The notes under the pieces: model-generated | What the model saw: only the letters and a program-made list of their open reading frames with translations | Databases searched by the model: none | What the model was told of the DNA's origin: nothing | Part shown: piece by piece, positions 8,468 through 16,657 of the stretch | Layout of the letters: the number at the start of each line of letters is the position of its first letter | Numbering within the stretch: position 1 is the stretch's first letter | Translations under genes and position numbers: made by a program | DNA from: Bacillus salipaludis | Lineage (GTDB): Bacteria; Bacillota; Bacilli; Bacillales_B; DSM-18226 | Direction: 5' to 3' | NCBI RefSeq assembly: GCF_004358205.1 | Contig: NZ_SMYO01000005.1 | Span: 124,001 to 188,000, forward strand | DNA length: 64,000 bases

Positions 8468-8588
8468 TGTCTAGCTCCACCGCCTAGCCTCTCGAGTCGC
8501 TTCGGTCCTGCCCATGAAGTCAAAGAACGACTTCACAGTCATGCCCGCAAGCAGCTGTCGGGGCTAACCAAGGCGCTTCCGCTTTTCT
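8468..8588 (+). repeat. Family A intergenic repeat, copy 1
   Basis: Runs from TGTCTAGCTCC to CGCTTCCGCTTTTC. It contains GAAGTC-AAAGAAC-GACTTC, a hairpin, and a CTAG...GGGCTAA framework shared with copies at 12887, 37108 and 43367. It fills the gap between the ytkL unit and ytoI; the remaining bases of 8589-8691 show only a weak ribosome site for ytoI. Confidence 0.9.
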
Positions 8589-8691
8589 TGTATTGTATCA
8601 AGGCTTTTTTAACTCTATAATTAAATTTACACACGGAATCCGGGAAAGTCATTACTGGATGAATGGGAATTTAAAATAAAGGGTGACGGTC

Positions 8692-10011
8692 TTGGCTACA
8701 AAACATGAACAAATTTTACAATATATAGATACACTTCCTGTAGGCGAAAAAATCTCTGTCCGCCAAATTGCAAAGGCGATGAATGTCAGCGAAGGAACTG
8801 CCTATCGAGCCATTAAGGAAGCTGAAAATAAAGGATATGTCAGCACCATTGAACGGGTTGGGACCATTAGAATAGAGAGGAAGAAAAAAGAAAACATCGA
8901 AAAACTTACCTTCGCAGAGATTGTAAATATTGTGGATGGTCAAGTTTTAGGGGGAAGAACGGGACTCCATAAAACACTTAATAAATTCGTCATTGGAGCA
9001 ATGAAATTAGAGGCAATGATGCGCTATACCGAAGCGGGCAACCTATTAATCGTCGGCAACCGGACGCAAGCTCATGAGCTTGCCTTGAAAGAAGGAGCGG
9101 CAGTCCTGATAACTGGGGGATTTGATGCCGAAGACCAAATCAAAAAGCTTGCAGATAATCTTGAATTGCCAGTTATCTCAACGAGCTATGATACGTTTAC
9201 TGTAGCAACGATGATTAACCGTGCCATTTATGACCAATTAATAAAAAAAGAAATTATCTTGGTGGAAGATATTTTAACTCCTTTGTCTGAAACATTTTTT
9301 CTAAAAACATCAGATAAGGTTTCAAAATGGCATGAATTAAATCAACAAACCACCCACAGCCGTTATCCGGTTGTAGACCATAATATGAAGGTTCAAGGGA
9401 TGGTTACCTCAAAGGATATATTAGGGCAGGATTTTGAAACAACTATTGATAAGATTATGACAAAAAATCCAATGACTGTAAGCGGAAAAACAAGTGTTGC
9501 TTCCACAGCCCATATGATGGTGTGGGAGGGAATAGAGGTTCTTCCGGTGGCAGATGATTCGAACCGTTTAGAAGGGATTATCAGCAGGCAGGATGTGTTA
9601 AAAACGCTGCAAATGAATCAACGGCAGCCGCAAGTCGGTGAAACGATTGATGATATCGTAACCAACCAGATGGAATTAATTCAAGGGAAGGCAAAAGGGG
9701 AAGAGGTTTATTCCTGTGAAGTCAGCCCGCAAATGACGAATCATCTTGGAACCATTTCCTATGGTGTCTTTACCACGATTGTCTCTGATGCGGCAAATCG
9801 AATTTTACGAAGCTATAAAAAAGGCGATCTTGTCGTTGAAAATATGACCATCTATTTTCTTAAACCCGTTCAAATGGAAAGTACACTAGAAATTTATCCA
9901 AAAGTGCTTGAAGTAGGGCGGAAGTTCGGTAAGGTGGACGTTGAGGTATTTAATGACGGCATATTGGTTGGGAAAGCGATGATGATGTGTCAGCTAATTG
10001 ATCGAACCTAA
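8692..10011 (+). CDS. ytoI: DRTGG/CBS/hotdog regulatory protein YtoI
   Basis: A 439-residue multidomain protein. An N-terminal winged helix (residues 1-70, RQIAKAMNVSEGTAYRAIKE) is followed by a DRTGG domain (about 75-180), two CBS repeats (about 190-305) that usually bind adenine nucleotides, and a C-terminal hotdog thioesterase-like domain (about 330-435). This is the YtoI architecture; its ligand and target are not known. I prefer the TTG at 8692, giving (M)ATKHEQILQYID, because AAAGGGTGA (8678-8686) is correctly spaced for it and overlaps the alternative GTG at 8683. Repeat elements flank it on both sides. Confidence 0.9.
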   Translation: MATKHEQILQYIDTLPVGEKISVRQIAKAMNVSEGTAYRAIKEAENKGYVSTIERVGTIRIERKKKENIEKLTFAEIVNIVDGQVLGGRTGLHKTLNKFVIGAMKLEAMMRYTEAGNLLIVGNRTQAHELALKEGAAVLITGGFDAEDQIKKLADNLELPVISTSYDTFTVATMINRAIYDQLIKKEIILVEDILTPLSETFFLKTSDKVSKWHELNQQTTHSRYPVVDHNMKVQGMVTSKDILGQDFETTIDKIMTKNPMTVSGKTSVASTAHMMVWEGIEVLPVADDSNRLEGIISRQDVLKTLQMNQRQPQVGETIDDIVTNQMELIQGKAKGEEVYSCEVSPQMTNHLGTISYGVFTTIVSDAANRILRSYKKGDLVVENMTIYFLKPVQMESTLEIYPKVLEVGRKFGKVDVEVFNDGILVGKAMMMCQLIDRT

Positions 10012-10018
10012 AAAATAC

Positions 10019-10260
10019 TATGTTAAAGAACCATGTTGATTTTTAAACAAAGTTGATTGGAGTGGAAGGCACGTAGACTCCTCGAAAATGCTAACGCATT
10101 TTCTTCGTGCGTGGGCCGATTCAAGGAAGCAATTCAGTGTCCTGTGGGAGTATGGGGCAGGGAAGACCCCGCAGGAGCAAAGTGACGAAGAGGTTTCCCA
10201 GACCGCCCACGAACCGCTTGTGCTAGGAGCGGAAATCAACAACTAAGTTTCACAGTGCCA
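10019..10260 (+). repeat. Family B structured repeat, copy 3
   Basis: The core is 10052-10240, starting GTTGATTGGAGTGGAAGG and ending GGAGCGGAAATCAAC. Outer parts (TATGTTAAAGAACCATGTTGAT on the left, GTTTCACAGTGCCA on the right) resemble the terminal inverted repeats of the copy at 11671. The inner stem is CCTGTGGG/CCCGCAGG with a T-G wobble. Confidence 0.85.
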
Positions 10261-10261
10261 A

Positions 10262-10303
10262 AAATAAGAAAAGCCGCTCCTGATATTAATGGAGCGGCCT
10301 TTC
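10262..10303 (-). terminator. Terminator of ytpI
   Basis: On the minus strand GGCCGCTCC, a loop and GGAGCGGCTTTTC are followed by TTATTTTT. Confidence 0.8.
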
Positions 10304-10309
10304 ATTTAT

Positions 10310-10615
10310 TTACTGTCTTTTTAGGGCCTCGGCTTCTTTAACAGCAAATGGCAGGTAATGTTTATAAGCTTTATACCCTGTCCAAGAGCTTATGCCGCCA
10401 ATGATAATAAAAACAGCAGCAACAATAATGGTAACGGTTGTTTGCGATAAATATACAGTATTAATACCGAAAGAGAAGACAAAAAGACCAAGGGCAATAC
10501 TCGATTTAGCCGAAAGCCATTTCTTTTCAGCAGGACGGTTGCTTCTAAAGTACTTTGTTTTATAAAATAAGTATAGTACAAATAATAGGACAATTAAAAT
10601 AACGAGTACTGACAT
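10310..10615 (-). CDS. ytpI: YtpI family membrane protein
   Basis: A 101-residue integral membrane protein with three hydrophobic segments (about 2-18, 38-57 and 63-80) and basic loops. Family length and the position convergent to ytoI and divergent from nrnA match ytpI of B. subtilis, whose function is unknown. The ATG follows CGGAGGAGC on the minus strand. Confidence 0.85.
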   Translation of the reverse strand: MSVLVILIVLLFVLYLFYKTKYFRSNRPAEKKWLSAKSSIALGLFVFSFGINTVYLSQTTVTIIVAAVFIIIGGISSWTGYKAYKHYLPFAVKEAEALKRQ

Positions 10616-10715
10616 TTTTAGCTCCTCCGAACTTTTAAAAAATCATCTACTATTGTACAGGTTATCATCAAAAAATGCCAGAACCGGTTCAAAATGAACA
10701 GAAAAAGGAGACGCC

Positions 10716-11657
10716 ATGCAAGAAAAAATCTTAGAAACAATTAAAAAATATGAAACCATTATTGTTCATCGCCATGTTCGTCCAGACCCTGATGCATATG
10801 GTTCCCAATGCGGACTTGTCGAAATGTTGAGAGCATCTTTTCCAGAGAAAAAGATTTATGCGGTGGGCCGCGAAGAACCATCCCTTCATTTTATGCAGCG
10901 ATTGGATACCATCGAGGATGCAGTATATAACGGTGCACTTGTGATTGTGTGTGATACAGCTAACACAGAAAGAATTTGCGACAGCCGGTATACTTTAGGA
11001 GATATGCTGATAAAAATTGATCACCATCCAAACGAAGACCCGTATGGAGACCTTTTATGGGTGGATACGAGTGCAAGCTCTTGCAGTGAAATGATTTATG
11101 ATTTCTATTTATTTGGGAAAGAGCAAGGTCTGAACATGAATGATAAAGCAGCAAGACTCTTGTATGGAGGGATTGTTGGCGATACTGGCAGATTTCTTTA
11201 TCCAAGTACAACAGAAAAGACTTTTTCACATGCAGGAGAATTAATCCAATATAATTTTTCACGAACAGAACTCTATGACAAGATGTATGAGCTGGATTTA
11301 AATATCATTAAGTTAAATGGATATATTTTACAGAACTTTGAGCTGCAGGAATATGGAGTGGCCTCGGTTATTCTTACAAAGGAGCTTTTAGAGGAATTTG
11401 GGGCGAAACCGCCGGAAGCCTCCTTATTAGTTAGTACATTAGGGGACGTTAAAGGAATCACAGCCTGGGTCTTTTTCATTGAAGAAGATGACCAAATTAG
11501 GCTTCGCCTCCGCTCAAAAGGACCGGTAATTAATGGAGTAGCACGCAAGTTTAAAGGCGGCGGTCATCCCCTTGCTGCAGGTGCATCCATTCATTCTTGG
11601 GATGAAGTGGACTTAGTTTTAAACGAACTACGAGAGGTTTGCAAATCTCATTCCTAA
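10716..11657 (+). CDS. nrnA: NanoRNase / pAp phosphatase NrnA
   Basis: A 313-residue DHH-family phosphoesterase (YtqI) that degrades 2-5 nt RNA and dephosphorylates pAp in the cytosol. Motifs: HRHVRPDPDAYGS (about 18-30), a metal Asp in IVCDTAN, the DHH signature IDHHPNEDPYGD (about 100-111) and the DHHA1 glycine motif GGGHPLAAGAS (about 282-292). It starts at ATG after AAAAAGGAGACGCC. A family B repeat follows immediately, in place of a recognisable terminator. Confidence 0.95.
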   Translation: MQEKILETIKKYETIIVHRHVRPDPDAYGSQCGLVEMLRASFPEKKIYAVGREEPSLHFMQRLDTIEDAVYNGALVIVCDTANTERICDSRYTLGDMLIKIDHHPNEDPYGDLLWVDTSASSCSEMIYDFYLFGKEQGLNMNDKAARLLYGGIVGDTGRFLYPSTTEKTFSHAGELIQYNFSRTELYDKMYELDLNIIKLNGYILQNFELQEYGVASVILTKELLEEFGAKPPEASLLVSTLGDVKGITAWVFFIEEDDQIRLRLRSKGPVINGVARKFKGGGHPLAAGASIHSWDEVDLVLNELREVCKSHS

Positions 11658-11670
11658 TTATTAAAATTAA

Positions 11671-11916
11671 TGGCTGTATTAAAGGATAATGTTGATTTTT
11701 GACAACGTTGATGGGAGCGGAAGGCGCGAAGACTCCTCAAAAATGCTAACGCATTTTCTTCGTGCGTGGGCGGATTCAAGGAAGCAATTCATTGTCCTGT
11801 GGGAGTACGGGGCAGGGGAGACCCCACAGGAGCGAAGCGACGAGGAGGCTCCCTTGGACCGCCCACGAACCGCTTGCGCCTGGAGCGGAAATCAACCTCC
11901 AAGTTTAACACAGCCA
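11671..11916 (+). repeat. Family B element, best preserved copy (MITE-like)
   Basis: A 246-bp element bounded by TGGCTGTATTAAA on the left and TTTAACACAGCCA on the right (12 of 13 positions inverted). The hexamer AATTAA is directly repeated outside both ends (11665-11670 and 11917-11922), as expected for a target-site duplication. Inside are the GAAAATGC-type hairpin (one base changed here), CGTGGGCGG/CCGCCCACG and CCTGTGGG/CCCACAGG. It encodes no transposase, so any movement would need help in trans. Confidence 0.85.
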
Positions 11917-11925
11917 AATTAATAA

Positions 11926-11958
11926 AAATTCGGCCCTTTATTGTTAGGGCCGAATATT
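11926..11958 (-). terminator. Terminator of ytrHI
   Basis: On the minus strand ATTCGGCCCT, an 8-nt loop and AGGGCCGAAT are followed by TTTTATT; it overlaps the end of ytrI. Confidence 0.85.
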
Positions 11959-12460
11959 ATTCATCAAAATTAATTTCAAGCTCAATGGAAAGAGTGGTAT
12001 AAACAATCATTTCTTTCACTTCCAGCTTGTATCTTTTATTGTTAATTTTCACTCTTTTATTTTCAATGATTTTTTTAATCAAATCCTTACTTTTATAAAC
12101 AGTTTCGAGGTCCTTGGCCAGCATCATGCTAATATCGTCCTTTACGGATTCCTCTGTTTCAAATGTACTTAGCTGATCAAGCTTATATTTCTCCCAGTTT
12201 GTAATCCGAACATTTATTTTTTGAACTGTAATTTGTTCAATATTGCGTTTATTACTCTCTTTATATTCCTGTTGCCAAATATTAATATCCTTTTTCAATT
12301 CCAGGATTTCATCCTCCTGAAGACGGATTTTATGCGTATGCTTTTCTTGCCATACCCCAAAAATATATAAAAAAATGACCCAACTAATTGCACCGCCAAC
12401 AGCCATTCCGGAAAAAAATCTTTGCCATGCGGGCCTTCTATAGTAAGGCGGGATTCTCAT
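11957..12460 (-). CDS. ytrI: Sporulation membrane protein YtrI
   Basis: A 167-residue protein starting MRIPPYYRRPAWQRFFSG, with one membrane segment (about residues 16-37), then a charged, probably coiled-coil region to about 110 and a C-terminal domain. B. subtilis YtrI is a forespore-engulfment-stage protein made under SigE. I chose the ATG at 12460 because it overlaps the ytrH stop (ATGA, 12457-12460), the usual coupled arrangement, and gives the family N-terminus; the longer frame adds eight residues inside ytrH. Confidence 0.85.
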   Translation of the reverse strand: MRIPPYYRRPAWQRFFSGMAVGGAISWVIFLYIFGVWQEKHTHKIRLQEDEILELKKDINIWQQEYKESNKRNIEQITVQKINVRITNWEKYKLDQLSTFETEESVKDDISMMLAKDLETVYKSKDLIKKIIENKRVKINNKRYKLEVKEMIVYTTLSIELEINFDE

Positions 12461-12792
12461 GATAAATGCTCCTGTGTCAACCAATTGATTATTAGAGCAC
12501 CTGTTTGGGCACCGCCAAGTGCGGAAAGAATTAAGAGGATCTGTTTAAATACATCCTTTGTCTCAGCATTAAAAATTCCTCTCTCAAAGCTGTACACAGC
12601 ATCAAAGGTCCCGCCAATCGCTGCTACAATTGCCCATATTCGAAGGGCTGAAGACAAACGAGCAACGGCTGTCAGAGGCGGCTGTCCAGTTAGGAAAGAA
12701 GCAATTCCCCCAATTAATGACCCGCCAAGTAAAACGCCTAAGGCAATAAAGTAGCTTTCGATAAAAGTAGGAAAAAACCCAATCTCTTTCAT
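12457..12792 (-). CDS. ytrH: Sporulation protein YtrH
   Basis: A 111-residue integral membrane protein with three hydrophobic helices (about 10-35, 47-63 and 84-104). Family length and the four-base overlap with ytrI match the SigE-controlled ytrHI operon needed for normal spores in B. subtilis. The ATG follows GGGCGGTTGAAATC on the minus strand, a modest ribosome site. I could not find a convincing SigE promoter in 12793-12886. Confidence 0.85.
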   Translation of the reverse strand: MKEIGFFPTFIESYFIALGVLLGGSLIGGIASFLTGQPPLTAVARLSSALRIWAIVAAIGGTFDAVYSFERGIFNAETKDVFKQILLILSALGGAQTGALIINWLTQEHLS

Positions 12793-12886
12793 GATTTCAA
12801 CCGCCCTTACACAAAATCAGTAATCTCTTACTCATTTATATGGACAAAGCCTAACGAATATGTTTTTTGCACTAAAATATGAGTAA

Positions 12887-13096
12887 TGTCTAGCTCCAGC
12901 GCCTAGGGACTCTATGGTCTACAGCCAATCCGTCAAGAAGGTCAAAGTACAACCTTCTCGCCGGCTCGTTTTATGCTAGGCTACAAAAAGCTAACGCTTT
13001 TTGTACGCATTAAGTGCGGCTAATCACTGGATTTGCTACGCTTGCCAGTGATTAGCCGCACTATATTGCCCCTGACCAAGGTGCTTCTGCTTTTCT
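12887..13096 (+). repeat. Family A repeat, long variant (copy 2)
   Basis: Shares the TGTCTAGCTCCAGCGCCTAG start and the GTGCTTCTGCTTTTC end with family A but is about 90 bp longer and different inside. It holds TACAAAAAGC-TAAC-GCTTTTTGTA (12982-13005) and a perfect 17-bp inverted repeat whose arms are 13014-13030 and 13045-13061 (GTGCGGCTAATCACTGG). It occupies most of the ytrH-dnaE gap. Confidence 0.85.
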
Positions 13097-13174
13097 TTAG
13101 GGGAACATATTTTCTTTTTTTCAATGAAGTTCTATAATAAGAAATAGATAATCGTTTTAAGGGTGTGATGACTA

Positions 13175-16100
13175 ATGTCTTTTATTCACCTGCATGTATA
13201 TAGCGCGTACAGCTTATTAACGAGTACGGCATCTGTTCCTAATTTGGTAGAAAACGCAAAGAAAAAGGGTTTTTCCGCCATAGCGATAACAGACCGAAAT
13301 GTCATGTACGGAACAATCGAATTTTATAAATTATGTAAGAAATTTGATATAAAACCCATCATCGGTTTAACCATAAATGTTCAAAGTGAAGAAGCAGAGG
13401 CGGAGTCTTTTCCGCTTGTCTTACTGGCAGAAAATGAACAAGGCTTTAAAAACCTATTAAAAATATCAAGTGCGGTTCAAACTAAATCACCAAGTGGTAT
13501 TCCTTTCAAGTGGTTAAAACACTATGCAAAAGGGTTAATTGCTATTACCCCGGGAATCGAGGGGGAAATTGAACAATATCTAGCAGAACGGAAGGAAGAA
13601 TTAGCAGAAACTGCTGCCAGAAAGTTGAGGGGAATTTTCGGTAATGACCATCTTTTTTTCTCGATTCAAGATCATCATTTGGAGAAAGAAAGATTGATAA
13701 GAGATGGAATTCTATCACTTTCCCAAAAGTTAAATATACCCATTGTTGCAACAAACTCTGTTCAGTATTTAGAAAAAGATGATTCTTTCGCACATGAAGT
13801 CATGCTGGCCATCAAAAATGGTGATAAAGTAAATGATGAAAATCATGAAAAATTGGGGAGTGACCATTTTTATTTAAAAACACCAGAAGAAATGGTTGAG
13901 ACTTTTTCTGAAATACCGGAAGCCTTAGAAAATACAATCGCCATTGAAAAACGCTGTCAGGTAAACATTGAATTAAACAAGACTTTTCTACCTGTATATC
14001 CAACAGAAAATGGTATGCAAGCAGAAGATTATTTGGACATGCTTTGTAAAAAGGGATTAGCTGAGCGTATAACTAATCCTTCAGAAGAATATCAAAAAAG
14101 GCTTGCTTACGAATTATCGGTCATTAAACGAATGAAGTTTAGCAACTATTTTTTAATTGTTTGGGATTTTATGAGATATTCTCGTGAGAATGGGATTTTG
14201 ACCGGGCCGGGCCGGGGGTCGGCAGCAGGTTCTCTTGTTGCCTATGTACTGTACATTACGGATGTAGACCCGATTCAGCATCATTTATTATTTGAACGTT
14301 TTTTGAATCCGGAACGAATTTCCATGCCTGATATTGATATCGATTTTCCGGACCATCGCCGCGATGAAGTCATTGAATATGTTGCAGATAAATATGGGGA
14401 TTTGCATGTTGCTCAGATTGTCACGTTCGGAACAATGGCGGCAAAAGCAGCATTGCGGGATGTCGGCAGAGCATTTGGATTCAATTCAAAGGAATTGGAT
14501 CATCTTTCAAGGCTTATTCCCACTCGATTAGGAATAAGTCTAAATGCTGCCTATAACGAATCAGAGGCATTAAGAAATTTTATTCACGAAAATCAATTGA
14601 ACCGGCGTCTCTATGAGACTGCCTTGAAACTTGAAGGGCTCCCGCGGCATACATCCACGCATGCGGCAGGAGTAGTGATCAGTGAAAAGCAGCTTGTTGA
14701 TTTAATCCCCATTCAACAGGGAAGCGGAAATGTTTATTTAACGCAATATTCAATGGAATACCTTGAAGAAATTGGCCTGTTAAAAATGGACTTTCTTGGA
14801 TTAAGAAATTTATCGCTGATTGAATCCATTTTAGCTTCCATAAAGAGAAAAACCGGTAAAAAAGTAGAGATCGGTTCCATATCACTAAACGATTCTGAAA
14901 CGTTTGAACTGTTAGCGAGCGGGGAAACCACAGGAATTTTCCAGCTGGAATCGGAGGGAATGAGAAAGGTGCTAGTCCGCTTAAAGCCCTCACGATTCGA
15001 AGATATTGTGGCGGTTAATGCGTTGTACCGGCCAGGTCCAATGGAAAATATCCCGCTGTTTATTGATCGCAAACATGGAATAAAGCCCGTTAGTTATCCA
15101 CATCCGGATTTAAAAAACATCCTTGAGAATACATATGGAGTCATCGTCTATCAGGAGCAAATCATGCAAATTGCCTCGACAATGGCCGGATTCTCGCTGG
15201 GAGAAGCCGATTTATTGAGAAGAGCTGTTGGAAAGAAGCAAAAAGAGACACTGGACCGTGAGCGAAACCATTTTGTCCAAGGGGCTTTAAAAAAGGGTTA
15301 TGAACAGAGTTTGGCGAATGAAATATACGATTTGATTGTCCGCTTTGCCAATTATGGATTTAATCGAAGCCATGCAGTTGCCTATAGTATGATTGCCTAT
15401 CAGCTTGCTTATTTAAAAGCACATTATCCATTGCATTTTATGGCGGGGTTATTAACGGCTTCGATTGGAAATGAATCAAAAATATCGCAATATATTATGG
15501 AATCAAGGCAAAAGGGGATTAAAGTACTTCCTCCTTCCATAAATAACAGCGGGTATTCATTTCAAGTGGAACCGGAAGGGATTCGTTATAGTTTGGCGGC
15601 TATCAAGGGTATCGGTGCAGCTGCCTTGAAAGAAATCTTTGGAGCAAGAAAAAAGAAAAAATTTGAAGATTTATTTGATTTTTGCAGCCGTATTTCATCG
15701 AAAGCAATTAATCGTAAACAGCTTGAAACCCTGGTTCATTCCGGAAGCTTTGATGAATTTGGGGAAGACCGTGCGGTCCTGCTCGCCAGTTTAGATGTTG
15801 CAATTGAACATGCCCAGCTGGTGAATCCGGATGACTCCAGCCAAATTGACTTTTTTTCCGGTGAAGAGTACTTTCCGAAACCAATGTATGTACAGGTTGA
15901 TCCAATTAGGTCCGAGGACAAGCTTTCCTTTGAAAAAGAAGCACTCGGATTTTACCTTTCCAATCATCCTGTTTCCACGTATGAACAGGAGTTAAAACAA
16001 AAGGGGGCTCAAGCGATATTTGAGCTTACTATGAATAGGAACAGGGCAATTTCAGGAATTTATGTTACTGCCTCAAAAAAAATTCGTACGAAAAAAGGTG

Positions 16101-16540
16101 AATCGATGGCCTTTCTTACCATTAGTGATTCAAGTGGTGAAATGGAGGCAGTGGTTTTTCCTGCTGTTTATAAACGCTTTTCAGCAATTTTAGACCAAGG
16201 GAAATTTGCCGTCGTCGAGGGAAAGGTAGAAGAAAGGGAAGGGAAACGTCAATTTATTATCCAGCAGGCAGCAGAAATGCAGCACTGGCTTCAGGAAAAA
16301 AAGCAAAAAGCCTCTGTGTTATATATTAAAATTGTCGAGGGAAAACAGGATGAACTTTCTTTAAGGAAATTATATTATTTTTTAAAGGAGGAAAAGGGGG
16401 ATACTAGTGTTGTCTTACATTATGAATCCACCCGAAAAACTGTCCGATTAGCAAGTGAATATAATGTACATCCCACTTCTAAATTATTGACAAACTTGGG
16501 GGACTTTCTTGGTCCCGATAATGTCGTATTGAAAGAATAA
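13175..16540 (+). CDS. dnaE: DNA polymerase III alpha subunit DnaE
   Basis: The second replicative polymerase of Firmicutes, which extends primers before handing over to PolC. It has 1121 residues. The N-terminal PHP domain (about 1-205) begins FIHLHVYSAYSLL; the palm carries the catalytic acidic motif MPDIDIDFPDHRR (about 384-396); the fingers and beta-clamp-binding regions follow; an OB fold lies near 950-1035 (SGIYVTASKKIRTKKGES). No proofreading exonuclease domain is present, normal for DnaE. ATG follows AAGGGTGTGATGACTA. It is transcribed away from ytrHI. Confidence 0.97.
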   Translation: MSFIHLHVYSAYSLLTSTASVPNLVENAKKKGFSAIAITDRNVMYGTIEFYKLCKKFDIKPIIGLTINVQSEEAEAESFPLVLLAENEQGFKNLLKISSAVQTKSPSGIPFKWLKHYAKGLIAITPGIEGEIEQYLAERKEELAETAARKLRGIFGNDHLFFSIQDHHLEKERLIRDGILSLSQKLNIPIVATNSVQYLEKDDSFAHEVMLAIKNGDKVNDENHEKLGSDHFYLKTPEEMVETFSEIPEALENTIAIEKRCQVNIELNKTFLPVYPTENGMQAEDYLDMLCKKGLAERITNPSEEYQKRLAYELSVIKRMKFSNYFLIVWDFMRYSRENGILTGPGRGSAAGSLVAYVLYITDVDPIQHHLLFERFLNPERISMPDIDIDFPDHRRDEVIEYVADKYGDLHVAQIVTFGTMAAKAALRDVGRAFGFNSKELDHLSRLIPTRLGISLNAAYNESEALRNFIHENQLNRRLYETALKLEGLPRHTSTHAAGVVISEKQLVDLIPIQQGSGNVYLTQYSMEYLEEIGLLKMDFLGLRNLSLIESILASIKRKTGKKVEIGSISLNDSETFELLASGETTGIFQLESEGMRKVLVRLKPSRFEDIVAVNALYRPGPMENIPLFIDRKHGIKPVSYPHPDLKNILENTYGVIVYQEQIMQIASTMAGFSLGEADLLRRAVGKKQKETLDRERNHFVQGALKKGYEQSLANEIYDLIVRFANYGFNRSHAVAYSMIAYQLAYLKAHYPLHFMAGLLTASIGNESKISQYIMESRQKGIKVLPPSINNSGYSFQVEPEGIRYSLAAIKGIGAAALKEIFGARKKKKFEDLFDFCSRISSKAINRKQLETLVHSGSFDEFGEDRAVLLASLDVAIEHAQLVNPDDSSQIDFFSGEEYFPKPMYVQVDPIRSEDKLSFEKEALGFYLSNHPVSTYEQELKQKGAQAIFELTMNRNRAISGIYVTASKKIRTKKGESMAFLTISDSSGEMEAVVFPAVYKRFSAILDQGKFAVVEGKVEEREGKRQFIIQQAAEMQHWLQEKKQKASVLYIKIVEGKQDELSLRKLYYFLKEEKGDTSVVLHYESTRKTVRLASEYNVHPTSKLLTNLGDFLGPDNVVLKE

Positions 16541-16543
16541 TTC

Positions 16544-16571
16544 TTTACAACTTTCGCAGATATGTTATAGT
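16544..16571 (+). promoter_or_regulatory. Malic enzyme promoter
   Basis: TTTACA (16544-16549), a 16-bp spacer and TATAGT (16566-16571) right after dnaE. The predicted start is near 16578, so the GntR operator at 16587 lies just downstream of it. Confidence 0.65.
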
Positions 16572-16586
16572 GATAAAGAGACGAGT

Positions 16587-16599
16587 GTGGTCAGACCAC
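16587..16599. promoter_or_regulatory. GntR/FadR-type operator at ytsJ
   Basis: GTGGTCAGACCAC is a perfect 13-bp dyad of the TGGT-N3-ACCA type used by FadR-subfamily GntR repressors. The same dyad occurs at 18603, and the candidate regulator gene lies between them. Position near +10 suggests repression. Confidence 0.65.
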
Positions 16600-16657
16600 T
16601 CATAGTCGGAGAGATTTCAAAAAAACTTTTTGGTGATAATTTAAGGGGTGACTTAGC

